Position numbers and translations under genes: made by a program | NCBI GenBank assembly: GCA_034044135.1 | Contig: CP139021.1 | Coordinates: 3,983,635-4,047,634, forward strand | Direction of reading: 5' to 3' | DNA: 64,000 nucleotides | Source: Flammeovirgaceae bacterium SG7u.111 | GTDB taxonomy: Bacteria; Bacteroidota; Bacteroidia; Cytophagales; Flammeovirgaceae | Notes under the pieces: model-generated | What the model saw: only the letters and a program-made list of their open reading frames with translations | What the model was told of the DNA's origin: nothing | Databases searched by the model: none | Shown: one piece after another, positions 18,018 to 30,354 of the stretch | Position numbering within the stretch: position 1 is the first letter of the stretch | Layout: every line of letters begins with the position of its first letter

Positions 18018-18803
18018 ATGAGCTTATACTCACCCAAAGAAATAATTCACGAAGCTAGCAAACTAGCTATTGACAAAGCAGGGTATTCGACCAGAAAAAT
18101 TTTGGCACTTAGTTTTTTGGCAGGTGCTTACATCGCTTTTGGAGGGTTATTATCCATTTTGGTTGGCGGAGGAACTCCCGGAATTGCCGCAGAGAACCCA
18201 GGCATAGCCAAGTTTTTGTTCGGAGCAGCTTTCCCCGTAGGCCTTATGATGGTGGTAATGGCAGGCGCCGAGCTTTTTACGGGAAACAATGCCTATTTTA
18301 TACCTAACGTATTAAATGGAAAACAAAAATGGTCAGCTCCCCTGCGAAACTGGAGCTTGGTATATCTTGGCAATTTTATAGGGTCGGTTTTCGTAGCGTA
18401 CTTTCTCACACACCTAACCGACGTAGTAAGCCAAGAGCCATGGTCAAACACCGTACAAGCTATAGCCGAGGCAAAAACAAGCAACCCGTTCTACAAAACC
18501 TTCCTCAAAGGAATTGGGGCAAACTGGTTGGTATGCCTTGCCTTGTGGATGGGCATGTCAGCACAACATACCAGTGGAAAGATCATGGGACTTTGGTGGC
18601 CTGTCATGACCTTCGTGGCCATGGGTTTTGAACACTCCATAGCCAACATGTTCTTTATCCCGCTAGCCATGTTTGAAGGAGCAGATATCACTTGGACTAC
18701 ATTTGTAATCAAAAACCTAATTCCTGCAACTTTAGGAAATATAGTAGGCGGAGCTTTCTTTGTCGGCACACTCTATTGGTTTGCCTTTGGGGAGAAGAAG
18801 TAG
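18018..18803 (+). CDS. focA: FocA-type formate channel
   Basis: 261 residues with six hydrophobic segments. The start is followed by SPKEIIHEASKLAIDKA, a usual N-terminal helix of the formate/nitrite transporter family. The central His gate is in GFEHSIANM, and FTGNNAYF matches the omega-loop region. It exports or reimports formate made by PflB across the inner membrane. It lies 69 bases behind pflA, whereas in enterobacteria focA precedes pflB. Confidence 0.92.
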   Translation: MSLYSPKEIIHEASKLAIDKAGYSTRKILALSFLAGAYIAFGGLLSILVGGGTPGIAAENPGIAKFLFGAAFPVGLMMVVMAGAELFTGNNAYFIPNVLNGKQKWSAPLRNWSLVYLGNFIGSVFVAYFLTHLTDVVSQEPWSNTVQAIAEAKTSNPFYKTFLKGIGANWLVCLALWMGMSAQHTSGKIMGLWWPVMTFVAMGFEHSIANMFFIPLAMFEGADITWTTFVIKNLIPATLGNIVGGAFFVGTLYWFAFGEKK

Positions 18804-18870
18804 GATTTTCCCCAATAAGTAAAGAAACTAAACATAAAAAGGATTCACGCCTCCTATTTCCTATTGGTAA

Positions 18871-19164
18871 TTACCAAGACAAGATATTACTGACGTTACG
18901 CTCTCCTTCATGGTCAAACTTTTTGTTGTCACTTGGGCAGTTCACAACGCCCTCATTTTTACCCCAAAGGGTGGATGATCTTCCCTCATCAAGGTTGATT
19001 GCTTCTTCAAAACCCATTTTATACACAAAATCGCTCAAGTCATTGATGCTCATTCTCGTAGCATCAGCTGGATTACGACCATCTACTACTATAAATGAAA
19101 TGCTGTCACTTTTGACAGCTACCAACGAGCGTAGATGGGTTGCGGTGAAAAACCTTCTTTCCCC
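18871..19164 (-). pseudogene. C-terminal remnant of a phosphodiester glycosidase (NAGPA-like, DUF2233)
   Basis: About 97 codons in one frame, with an in-frame stop at 19165-19167 and no start. The segments SLVAVKSDSISFIVVDGR, then INDLSDFVYKMGFEEAINLD and EGVVNCPSD...ERNVSNIL follow the C-terminal half of the family. The usual N-L-D-G-G-G-S-S-T is NLDEGRSST, which fits loss of constraint. Intact members are about 300 residues and cut phosphodiester-linked GlcNAc or related sugars. It lies between focA and the divergent GH92 gene. Confidence 0.75.
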
Positions 19165-19287
19165 CTACTTTAGTTAAATGCATAGCAAAACATGACTGCT
19201 GCCTTCCTATTTTGGAAAGGCAACTGTATTTTACGTACAAATTGACGATCGATCAAATTATTGAACACAACAACCATAGATGAAACA

Positions 19288-21603
19288 ATGAAGAACATTT
19301 TCTTTTTAGGCTTAGTAATACTCTTACTAAACTCCTGCAAACAACAAGAATCACAAAATACCCAAGCACAAGAAACTGATACGTTTGATTACACACAGTA
19401 CGTAAACCCACTAATAGGCACCAGTAAAATGGGGCACGTATTCCCCGGAGCAAGCGCTCCTTTTGGTATGGTGCAACTCAGCCCGCAGTCCAACTTTGAA
19501 GTGATGCATCAAGAAGATGGCAGTTACAACAAGAATACTTACGAATACTGCGCTGGCTATCAATACCGAGACACTACCATCATCGGCTTTTCCCACACCA
19601 ACTTTAGTGGAACGGGGCACTCTGACCTAGGAGACTTTTTAGTAATGCCAACCACAGGCGACTTGGTGCTCGACCCGCTGGAAACAGAAGAAGGGGGAAA
19701 AGGCTTTTACTCGACCTTTTCCCACGAACAAGAAGCCGCATCTCCCGGCTATTACCAAGTAGCTTTGAAGAGTTACGGGATTAATGCGGAACTGACGGCA
19801 AGCGAGCGTGTGGGCTTTCACAAATACACTTTCCCAAAGTCTGAGGAGGCACATATTCTTTTGGACTTGGTCTATAATGTGTACCAACACGACAACAAGA
19901 ACGTCTGGGCGTTTATTCGAGTGGAAAATGACTCTTTGGTCACAGGATACCGCCAAACCAAAGGCTGGGCACGCACCAAACTGGTGTATTTTGCCATGCA
20001 GTTTTCCAAGCCTTTCAAAAGCTACGGGCACAAGAAATACGACCAAGTCAAATACAACGGCTTTTACGGCCGCTTCAACGAATTTGAGAACTTTCCAGAG
20101 ATGGCGGGGAAAAATATAAGAGCTTTTTTCAATTTCGATACGGAAGAAGGCGAAGCTATCGAGGTGAAATTTGCCCTATCGCCCGTGAGTGCCAAGGGAG
20201 CAATGAAAAACCTCGCTGCAGAAGTTCCGCATTGGGATTTTGACAAAACCCGTGAAGAAACGAGGGCAAAGTGGAACAAGGAACTCGCCAACATACAGGT
20301 AGAAACGATCACGGAAAAGGACAAAACGGTGTTCTATACCGCCATGTACCACGCTTCTTTGTCGCCAATTATCTACGAAGACGTGGATGGTCAATACAGA
20401 GGACTAGACCAAAACATCCATCAATCGGAAGGATTTACCAACTACACCATCTTTTCGCTGTGGGACACCTACCGTGCCTTGCACCCCTTGTTCAATATCA
20501 CGCAGCCCGAGCGCAACAATGACATGATCAAAAGCATGCTCGTCCACCAAAGCCAAAGCGTCCATCATATGTTACCCATTTGGAGTCACTATGCCAATGA
20601 GAACTGGTGCATGATCGGCTACCATGCCACCTCGGTCATTGCCGATGCGATGGCAAAAGGCATAGGTGATTTCGACAAAAAAGAGGCGTTGGCAGCTTCG
20701 GTTGCTACGGCTAATGTCCGCTATTACGAAGGCATAGGCGAGTACATCGACCATCAGTTTGTGCCCGATGACAAAAGCCACTCTTCGGTTTCAAAGACCT
20801 TGGAATATGCTTATAACGACTGGTGCATAGCCCAAATGGCGATGCAAGTGGGGGACAAAGCTGCCGAAGAAACCTTTATGAAACGCTCCCAGTATTTCAA
20901 TAATGTGTATGATCCGAGCATTGGGTACATGCGCCCCAAGCTTTCCGATGGTTCTTTCAGAAAAGAATTTGACCCGATGGATACGCATGGGCAAGGCTTC
21001 ATAGAAGGAAATGCATGGAACTACGGTTTGTATGTCCCCCAAGACATTGACAAAATGGTGAGCATGATGGGTGGAAAAGAGCAATTCACCGCACACCTTG
21101 ATTCCTTGTTCACCATGGAAATTGAGGACAAGTACATTGAGAAAAACGAGGACATCACCCGCGACGGAATCATAGGAAACTACGTGCATGGAAACGAGCC
21201 TGGCCACCATATCCCCTACCTCTACAACTGGACAGGGCATCCGAAAAAAACGCAAGAGCGTGTGCGGATGATTATGAGAAAGATGTATGGATCCACCATC
21301 AACGGCTTATGTGGAAATGATGATGCGGGGCAAATGAGCGCTTGGTATATCTTCAGTGCACTGGGCTTCTACCCAGTTACTCCTGGTTCCCCTTATTATG
21401 CATTGGGCAGCCCATTGTTGAAAGAAGCGACTATCCAATTGACAAATGGCAAGACCTTGACCATCAAAGCTACCAACCAAAGCGAAGAGAATGTCTATGT
21501 AAAAAGCGTGACAGTCAACGGAAAGAAGCTGGAAGGAACGATGCTCTCCCACCAAGACTTAATGAGCGGAGGGGAGATCATATTTGAGATGAGTGGGGAA
21601 TAA
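19288..21603 (+). CDS. GH92-family alpha-mannosidase lipoprotein
   Basis: 771 residues from the ATG at 19288, where a lipoprotein signal (LGLVILLLNSC, Cys17) begins at once. The N-terminal beta-sandwich has YVNPLIGT and HVFPGASAPFGMVQLSP, typical of GH92. The catalytic (alpha/alpha)6 part has FSLWDTYRALHPLFN, the GNAWNYGLYVPQD block with the putative acid, HGNEPGHHIPYLYN and GNDDAGQMSAWYIFSALGFYPVTPG. These calcium-dependent enzymes remove alpha-1,2/1,3/1,4/1,6-linked mannose by inversion. Probably on the outer membrane or in the periplasm. No SusC/SusD genes accompany it. Confidence 0.95.
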   Translation: MKNIFFLGLVILLLNSCKQQESQNTQAQETDTFDYTQYVNPLIGTSKMGHVFPGASAPFGMVQLSPQSNFEVMHQEDGSYNKNTYEYCAGYQYRDTTIIGFSHTNFSGTGHSDLGDFLVMPTTGDLVLDPLETEEGGKGFYSTFSHEQEAASPGYYQVALKSYGINAELTASERVGFHKYTFPKSEEAHILLDLVYNVYQHDNKNVWAFIRVENDSLVTGYRQTKGWARTKLVYFAMQFSKPFKSYGHKKYDQVKYNGFYGRFNEFENFPEMAGKNIRAFFNFDTEEGEAIEVKFALSPVSAKGAMKNLAAEVPHWDFDKTREETRAKWNKELANIQVETITEKDKTVFYTAMYHASLSPIIYEDVDGQYRGLDQNIHQSEGFTNYTIFSLWDTYRALHPLFNITQPERNNDMIKSMLVHQSQSVHHMLPIWSHYANENWCMIGYHATSVIADAMAKGIGDFDKKEALAASVATANVRYYEGIGEYIDHQFVPDDKSHSSVSKTLEYAYNDWCIAQMAMQVGDKAAEETFMKRSQYFNNVYDPSIGYMRPKLSDGSFRKEFDPMDTHGQGFIEGNAWNYGLYVPQDIDKMVSMMGGKEQFTAHLDSLFTMEIEDKYIEKNEDITRDGIIGNYVHGNEPGHHIPYLYNWTGHPKKTQERVRMIMRKMYGSTINGLCGNDDAGQMSAWYIFSALGFYPVTPGSPYYALGSPLLKEATIQLTNGKTLTIKATNQSEENVYVKSVTVNGKKLEGTMLSHQDLMSGGEIIFEMSGE

Positions 21604-21626
21604 ACTTTAACTTGTTGCCTCCACCA

Positions 21627-21657
21627 GCGACGATGTCATTGCAAATGACATCGTCGC
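21627..21657 (+). terminator. Perfect 14-bp hairpin after the GH92 gene
   Basis: GCGACGATGTCATT (21627-21640), loop GCA, and its complement (21644-21657). No long T run follows, but the position 24 bases after the stop suggests a terminator. The ATGACATCG core is also seen in the hairpin at 61270-61302. Confidence 0.6.
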
Positions 21658-21710
21658 CTTGGCATGCCCCATTTAGGTGTAGTCAAAACTACGCCTTCAT
21701 ATCTTAAAAC

Positions 21711-21983
21711 AGCAACCTCTGGTATCTAATCCCCCACATGGGGAATATATTCGGGCACTTAAGCGTTACGAACCTTCGCTTTGGGAGTCTATTCCGTCAC
21801 ATGTGGCATCCATTTCATCATGTTGGATACGTAATCTACCACTTCTGGAGCTTAATCAGCCACTTATGGGAGGCAATCGGCCGCCTCGGGAGGGCATTTG
21901 CCCTGTTTAGGTGTTTATTTGACTGGTTTAGGCACAACCATCGCCATGTTTGGCAAAATAATCCCCTACCCTTTTGTGAATTT
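21711..21983 (+). repeat. Array of 13 degenerate units with an exact 21-bp period (array 1)
   Basis: Units start at 21711, 21732, 21753 and so on to 21963. Per unit, C predominates at positions 3, 4 and 6, A or G at 5, T at 8, GG at 11-12, and A/T-T-C/T at 19-21. Clear units: 21795, 21837, 21858, 21879. Two weaker ones may precede, near 21669-21710. The units are too diverged for a recent tandem duplication and no indels break the period. One frame is open through the array as heptad-like peptides (SHLWEAI, YHFWSLI), but a start with ribosome site is lacking. It lies 414 bases upstream of the gene at 22398. It is not a CRISPR: no conserved repeat with unique spacers and no cas genes. Confidence 0.75.
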
Positions 21984-22397
21984 ACTCAATAAAGTTCGGA
22001 ATACGAAAAGCAAAAATCTTACATTATGTTAAATAGAAGGCTATTTTTGGGCTTTTTACGGTTCCCTTGTAAGTATTTGGACCCACTTGAGGGAATTGGG
22101 TTCTTTCCCCTCCAATAAGGACAAACTCTTAACATACATTACTTTCACTATCCTAAGAATAAGTAGTATATTTTGTACTTCAAACAAACAACTTACAGAC
22201 TAAATACCCCTATTTTCTGCTTTTCATTCAATTTCTTTTGATAAACCACTTATTATAAGATACTTACTGAGATTATAAAAAAGTAACGATTCTAATCTGA
22301 GTTGTTACATAAGTGAGATTTGGGGATATTTTACACTGCATACAAGGAGGGGCTTTGCGTTATAAAGGCAAAAATTTTTACCTTTAATTTATATGTT
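21984..22397. other. Leader between array 1 and its downstream gene
   Basis: AT-rich, no ORF with coding features. GTATATTTTGTA near 22167-22178 is promoter-like, and the same string occurs before the ROK kinase near 54764-54775. No -33 element was found. Confidence 0.35.
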
Positions 22398-23015
22398 ATG
22401 AAAGAATATTTTGACAAAAAGAAAGTCAATAGTATCGGAACATACATTGACCAGGTGCTTGGCACCCCAAGTGAGCTAGCCTTGGCAACTTCGGCGGGCT
22501 ATCCTAAAAAAGAATTTGACAATGCAGCGAAGCTCTACAAAGAGATTATGGAACTTAGGCAAGTCAGCAAGGTAGCCCTTGGCAGGCGCTTTAGCGCCAC
22601 CGATGCCTTTAACTATTCGGTAGAGCAACTGAAGGAGCATTATGGCCCTGTAAAGGAAATCGCCTATATCTTGTTTGAAGATGACAGGGAAGCCTACTAC
22701 AACCTAGACCTCAGCGGACCAAGGGACGACTCTTTTGACGGGATGAAAACCCAAGTGCGCATTCTCTACGAAGGAATTTTGGGCAATGCCAACTACCTCG
22801 CCGACTTGAATAAGAAAGGTATCAGCCAAGAGCACTTGCAAGCGGGGCTAAAGCTCCATGCCGATATGCTCGAACTCAAGCGCATCCAGCTCTTCGTCGA
22901 ACACGAGAGAAAGGAAGCAGTGCAGACACTCCTAGTAAAGGTGAACGAATTAGAGAAATGGCACTCCAAAGCCAAGCGGATCATCCGCGCCTACAGCAAG
23001 GTAAAACCTATCTAG
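22398..23015 (+). CDS. Helical protein of an array-associated family (copy 1)
   Basis: 205 residues from the ATG at 22398. The sequence is charged, without signal peptide, membrane segment or Cys, and should be entirely alpha-helical. I do not recognise a named family. It is homologous to the product of 61310-62029: both have L-A-x-A-x-x-AGY near the start, then a KE-rich helix, LFE (YILFEDDR here, RRLFESEE there), L-x-L-x-G-x-R, and a C-terminal W-H/L followed by basic residues. Both genes have a 21-bp periodic array on their 5' side. A DNA-binding or nucleoid role is one idea, from charge and context only. Confidence 0.75.
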   Translation: MKEYFDKKKVNSIGTYIDQVLGTPSELALATSAGYPKKEFDNAAKLYKEIMELRQVSKVALGRRFSATDAFNYSVEQLKEHYGPVKEIAYILFEDDREAYYNLDLSGPRDDSFDGMKTQVRILYEGILGNANYLADLNKKGISQEHLQAGLKLHADMLELKRIQLFVEHERKEAVQTLLVKVNELEKWHSKAKRIIRAYSKVKPI

Positions 23016-23043
23016 GGATAAATCTCCGTATTGACTTATTTCC

Positions 23044-23072
23044 AAAAGGGCTGCTCTGGCAGTCCTTTTTTT
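23044..23072 (+). terminator. Rho-independent terminator of the copy 1 gene
   Basis: AAAAGGGCTGC (23044-23054), loop TCTG, GCAGTCCTTTT (23059-23069) with one G-T pair, then more T. Confidence 0.85.
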
Positions 23073-23236
23073 GTTTGTTCTTCTCCCGAGGTTTGTGGTG
23101 CACCTTGGGTATATCACACCTTTTTAGAAAAACCTCGGAAAAGTTTCAGTTTTGTAGTTATGGGTATAAAAAAATAATCAACGCCGTAGGTGTTGCAGAA
23201 ACAAACATTTTACTCAAATTATGCATTAAAGTTTAG

Positions 23237-23290
23237 TTTAGGCTAAAGCCAATATCTTTTTTCCTTTCAAACGGGGCTTAAAAACCCCGT
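23237..23290. repeat. Second, partial copy of the 5171-5264 palindromic element
   Basis: TTTAGGCTAAAGCC (23237-23250) is identical to 5171-5184. After it, a TTTCAAACGGGGCTT...CCCCGTCTA segment matches the first copy with two changes. The right-hand inverted arm present at 5252-5264 is missing here. Confidence 0.7.
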
Positions 23291-23374
23291 CTATTGATTT
23301 TTTTTCAGAAACATCCTTACCGCAAACCGTGATATAGTCTATTGTATACAGGCTTTTCCATCTACCCCAAATCC

Positions 23375-23846
23375 GTCGTTCCCATGAAAGTGGGAATCTC
23401 TCTCCGACTATTCTGCAAAGCCCCAAGGTGCTCGATCCGAAATGCTTGCTGGTGCATCGGAGGGAGATCCCGGGTCTATGCCCGGGATGACTCAACTACT
23501 GCTGACTCCAGTGGTACTACCTTCATTTGAACGCCCCAACGTATTCGAGATACCTCCACAAACCAGTGTCATTCCCGGTCCGATCGGGAATCTCCCTCCT
23601 ATCATTCCACAAACCAACCCATTACAAAAAAGCAAAGCTCCACAATGCCTGTTGATGCGTGGGTAGGAGATCCTGCGTCGAAGCGCAGGATGACGGAAAG
23701 TAAGAGTCATTCCGGCCCTGAGCCGGAATCTCCCTCTTACTATTCAACAGGCCTACCCATTTCAAAAGAGCAAAGCTCTACAATGCCACCCAAAATACCA
23801 GCTCTTTGCACAATAGGTCGGAGATCCCGCATCTGCGTGCGGGAAG
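23375..23846. repeat. BIME-like array of six hairpins in alternating orientation
   Basis: Hairpin stems are at 23379-23396, 23467-23488, 23571-23591, 23670-23691, 23709-23729 and 23825-23844. The first, third and fifth have GTC before and ATCTC after; the second, fourth and sixth have the reverse, GAGAT before and GAC after. Stems differ in sequence yet stay paired (for example CCCGGG, CCTGCG, CCGGC, CCCGCA with their complements), so structure is kept. The spacers between hairpins 3-4 and 5-6 are also alike (AGCAAAGCTC...ACAATGCC). The whole 970-base gap from 23016 to 23986 holds no gene. Confidence 0.8.
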
Positions 23847-23928
23847 ACGAAGTGGGTGAGATGGGTGTTTTTCTTTTTTTATTCCTTCAAACTTGCCCAA
23901 ATCCATCGTCCCCCCCGCCTGAAAACAC

Positions 23929-23960
23929 AAAGCGGTTGCCACAAACATGGCAACCGCTTT
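23929..23960. terminator. Terminator downstream of the beta-galactosidase gene
   Basis: Perfect 13-bp arms AAAGCGGTTGCCA (23929-23941) and its complement (23948-23960) around CAAACA. It lies 26 bases past the lacZ stop on the minus strand; a T run exists on the plus strand too, so it may work in both directions. Confidence 0.8.
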
Positions 23961-23986
23961 TTAATGAATTGAGTGATAGCATATTT

Positions 23987-27389
<3,403 letters not shown>

Positions 27390-28961
27390 CTATGGATTTA
27401 ACACTATGGTCATAACAGAACGAGGAGGAAGTTCGATAGATGATGCATCAACTAAACCGACCTGTTCTAAGTCTTTGTCTTTGGAAGTGAGGTAGGCTTT
27501 TGAAGCTGCTACAGCTTGTTTATCTAACTCCAAATTGATGGAAAAAGCTTTACTGTCGGAGTTTACAAGTACTATTGTCAATTCGCCCGTATCCGGGCTT
27601 TTATATCCCGAGCACAAGAGGTTTTCATTAGGGTGACCACTACTCTGAGCAATATCTATTCGATTGAAACCTGGCCTAACAAACCTACTGAAATTCCCTA
27701 AAGCCCAGAGTATTTTACTTTCGTACACTTCCCCGTCCTCTTTTTGGTAATCCACATACACCAATCCATCTTTGTAGTTATAAGGTGATACAGCCAACCA
27801 CCATTGCCAAGCCGTCGCATTTGCAACTACCAAATCATTGTGAATCACCTTCGCCACATACAAAGCCGGGTCAATACCCAAATCCCGACCGTTCCCATTG
27901 ATTTCCCCATCATTTCCTCCAAGTATGCAGTATTCGGACATCCAAAACTTTAACTTTGGAACGCTACGCACAGAATTTGCTAAAGCTGCTCTTTTCTCTA
28001 CAGACTTAGTATTGGGGGAAGTAGTAAAATAGCTATGTCCCGAAATTACATTCCCTACATGGGATAAATCGCCCACGTAGTTTTCAGACGATTCATCAAA
28101 AAAATCGGTAATCTGGTTCGATCTACCCGGTCGGTTACCTTGTTCGTAGAGGTAATCTATTTGTCCCGCTTCGGCAATGTCTATTTTGGCACTGATAGCC
28201 TTCTCTTCAAACTCTTTGTTCAGCACTTTTACAAAATCGGCAATCTCATTGTTCCAATATGGGCAACCCTCTTGATTACCTTTAGACCAATCCCACTGCG
28301 GTTCGTTTATTGGGCTGACATAATCCACTGTCAAGCCTTTGTTTTCCAAGCCTTGCACTACATTGGCCAGGTATTCGGCAAAATCCGGGTATTTATCTGC
28401 TGCTAGGTTCGACTTACCATCGGATGAGTAAGCTTTCCCATTCTTGGTAAAGTTCACGTGAGGGCTGTTGGGGAAAAGCAGTAATTTCCCTACCCCTCTT
28501 TCCTTTGCCGCATTGGCAAACCACACTTGCCCTTTTTGCCTGTCCCAATTATAGGTTCCGTCAAGCTCCAAAAAAGACTCTGCCCTTCTCCATTCATCGC
28601 CAATTCCACTTTCACTACCTTGCTCCGCACTTCCAGCTCCTATGTTGAACCTCCAAAGCGAAAGACCGATGCCCTTGGGCGAGCCTTCCCCATCAAGCTC
28701 TTTGCTAAAAAGCAGATCGGCAATTTTTTCTCTTTTTTGGTCTGGCCATTGCCCTACAAACTGGCAAGCCCAAGCATCCGAAGCCCCAAAGTTGTCAATC
28801 GTTTGGTAAGACTTATTGCTGTTGATTTGAAGGGTGATTTTAGGCTGTTCATTTCCCAAACCGCCTTCTTGGCTGCTATCCGATTTGGTATTACATGAAA
28901 AAATAAAATGTAAAAGAAACAGACCTACCGCCCTCTTCTTTAATAAACTAAAATATTGCAT
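27390..28961 (-). CDS. GH30-family glycoside hydrolase lipoprotein (beta-1,6-galactanase-like)
   Basis: 523 residues with a lipoprotein signal ending LHFIFSC (Cys23). The (beta/alpha)8 barrel begins with IDNFGASDAWACQFVG, typical of the group of GH30 enzymes that act on beta-1,6-galactan. The acid/base Glu is in VSPINEPQWDW, the nucleophile Glu in KFWMSEYCILGG. A C-terminal beta-sandwich (residues 420-520) completes the family architecture. Together with GH2 and GH43 it could strip arabinogalactan-type side chains; the exact linkage is inferred. Confidence 0.85.
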   Translation of the reverse strand: MQYFSLLKKRAVGLFLLHFIFSCNTKSDSSQEGGLGNEQPKITLQINSNKSYQTIDNFGASDAWACQFVGQWPDQKREKIADLLFSKELDGEGSPKGIGLSLWRFNIGAGSAEQGSESGIGDEWRRAESFLELDGTYNWDRQKGQVWFANAAKERGVGKLLLFPNSPHVNFTKNGKAYSSDGKSNLAADKYPDFAEYLANVVQGLENKGLTVDYVSPINEPQWDWSKGNQEGCPYWNNEIADFVKVLNKEFEEKAISAKIDIAEAGQIDYLYEQGNRPGRSNQITDFFDESSENYVGDLSHVGNVISGHSYFTTSPNTKSVEKRAALANSVRSVPKLKFWMSEYCILGGNDGEINGNGRDLGIDPALYVAKVIHNDLVVANATAWQWWLAVSPYNYKDGLVYVDYQKEDGEVYESKILWALGNFSRFVRPGFNRIDIAQSSGHPNENLLCSGYKSPDTGELTIVLVNSDSKAFSINLELDKQAVAASKAYLTSKDKDLEQVGLVDASSIELPPRSVMTIVLNP

Positions 28962-29390
28962 TATTTGATAGTTAAGGTATTTGCTTTAGACAAGATTGCT
29001 CTAAGTAACCATTAATATTGAAAATAAAAAATTAACATCATATGAAATATGCACTTCTCTCGGGAAGAAGTGCATATGTTTAACTAGGTAAAAACATGTT
29101 CTCGTAGAGCTTTGTCTATATGCAATAATCGTAAATCCTTCTATTCTATAAGGGGTGTAAATCGTCAGGAATAGGTGGGTAAAATGATAAAACAAGGATT
29201 TGTATATGTTCTGAGAATCGTCTTCTCTTTTTTTGTAAGAAAAACACTAGCCCAAGGAGCGATAAAATCAAGATATTTTCCCCTTTCATTATTTATCAAT
29301 TAACTTTCTAACTCAAATCATTTTCCAAGCTTTTAGAGAATGTAGGCTGAAGGCTTTACACTTTTCACAACACACAATACCTCTAGTAAA
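28962..29390. promoter_or_regulatory. Divergent promoter region with a 12-bp hairpin at 29047-29077
   Basis: ATATGCACTTCT (29047-29058) and its complement (29066-29077) form a perfect stem with a 7-base loop. It lies between divergent genes, so it could be an operator or leader structure for the GH30 gene. No coding sequence is present. Confidence 0.45.
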
Positions 29391-30173
29391 ATGAAAAGAA
29401 GAAATTTTGTAAAGAATGCTGCAACGGCAAGTATGATTGTAGGAAGTCTCACAAGCTCTACACTTGCCAATGCGACACCAAAAGCAACCCGAGAGCTCTA
29501 CGAAATACGGGTTTACCAACTCAAAAACAGGGGTGGTCTCAACAAGTTTGGAGCATACCTGAAAGATGCCTTAATCCCTGCGATGAACCGAGCTGGAGTC
29601 AATAATATTGGCGTTTTCACCGAGCTGCACAGCCCCGAGCCTCCAAGAGTTTATGTTATCCTCCCCTATTCCTCCGAAGGCGAATTGGTAAAAGTCCCTA
29701 GCAAGCTGCAAAAAGATAGCGAGTTTGCCGAGGCAGCAAAAAAACATAACGAAACCCCTTCTGCCAATGCCGTTTATTCTCGAATGGAAAGCTCTCTATT
29801 GTATGCGTTTGAGGGAATGCCCCAAATGGAAAAGCCTACTGGGAAAGCGGGAATATTCGAACTTAGAGAGTACGAAAGCCATAATGCAGATGCTGGATTG
29901 CGGAAAATTGCCATGTTCAACAATGAAGAGATTGAGCTCTTTCGCAAAGTAAAATTGAACCCATTGTTTTTCGGACAGACGATTATTGGCAGCAAATTAC
30001 CGAGCTTGACCTACATGCTTTGGTTCGAAGATATGGATGCGAGGGAAGCAAACTGGAAAAAGTTTTTAGAACACCCAGATTGGAATGAAATGAAGAATAA
30101 AAAAGAATATAAAGATAGTGTTTCTAAAGTGAACAAAATCTATCTAGAACCTGTTGAATATTCTCAAATTTAG
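29391..30173 (+). CDS. NIPSNAP-family protein with a Tat-type signal
   Basis: 260 residues. The N-terminus MKRRNFVKNAATASM has a twin-Arg-like KRRNF motif and a signal ending ANA, so export in a folded state is likely. Two NIPSNAP-type ferredoxin-like repeats follow: YEIRVYQLKNRGGLNKF at about 34-50, and FELREYESHNADAG near 155-168. The protein family is small-molecule-binding or enzymatic, of unknown role in bacteria. Monocistronic; the following trxB has its own promoter. Confidence 0.82.
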   Translation: MKRRNFVKNAATASMIVGSLTSSTLANATPKATRELYEIRVYQLKNRGGLNKFGAYLKDALIPAMNRAGVNNIGVFTELHSPEPPRVYVILPYSSEGELVKVPSKLQKDSEFAEAAKKHNETPSANAVYSRMESSLLYAFEGMPQMEKPTGKAGIFELREYESHNADAGLRKIAMFNNEEIELFRKVKLNPLFFGQTIIGSKLPSLTYMLWFEDMDAREANWKKFLEHPDWNEMKNKKEYKDSVSKVNKIYLEPVEYSQI

Positions 30174-30280
30174 GTCTGATATATATATTATGAGTAACCT
30201 CAACCTATTCAAAAGATAGGTTTTTGTAGCCAAATATGTCTTCAGAACCCCAAACTCACATGATTGAACCTTCATATGAG

Positions 30281-30311
30281 TTTGTTTGTTCGGATAATGA
30301 AATTATTTTTG
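30281..30311 (+). promoter_or_regulatory. Bacteroidota-type promoter of trxB
   Basis: TTTG at 30281-30284 and TATTTTTG at 30304-30311 (consensus TAnnTTTG) are separated by 19 bases, the optimal spacing for the primary sigma factor of this phylum. The start codon is 44 bases further on. Confidence 0.75.
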
Positions 30312-30354
30312 CGGACGATTTCAGCACAAAAAATAGCATAACTAAAATCATACA

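Noticed and set aside
21711-21983. CRISPR array
   Set aside because: No constant repeat with unique spacers, unit of only 21 bp, no leader and no cas genes in the window.
21738-21992. 84-codon open frame across array 1
   Set aside because: It is the translation of the 21-bp units; no ribosome site, and the homologous array 2 has stops in its periodic frames. Kept as a remark in the array entry only.
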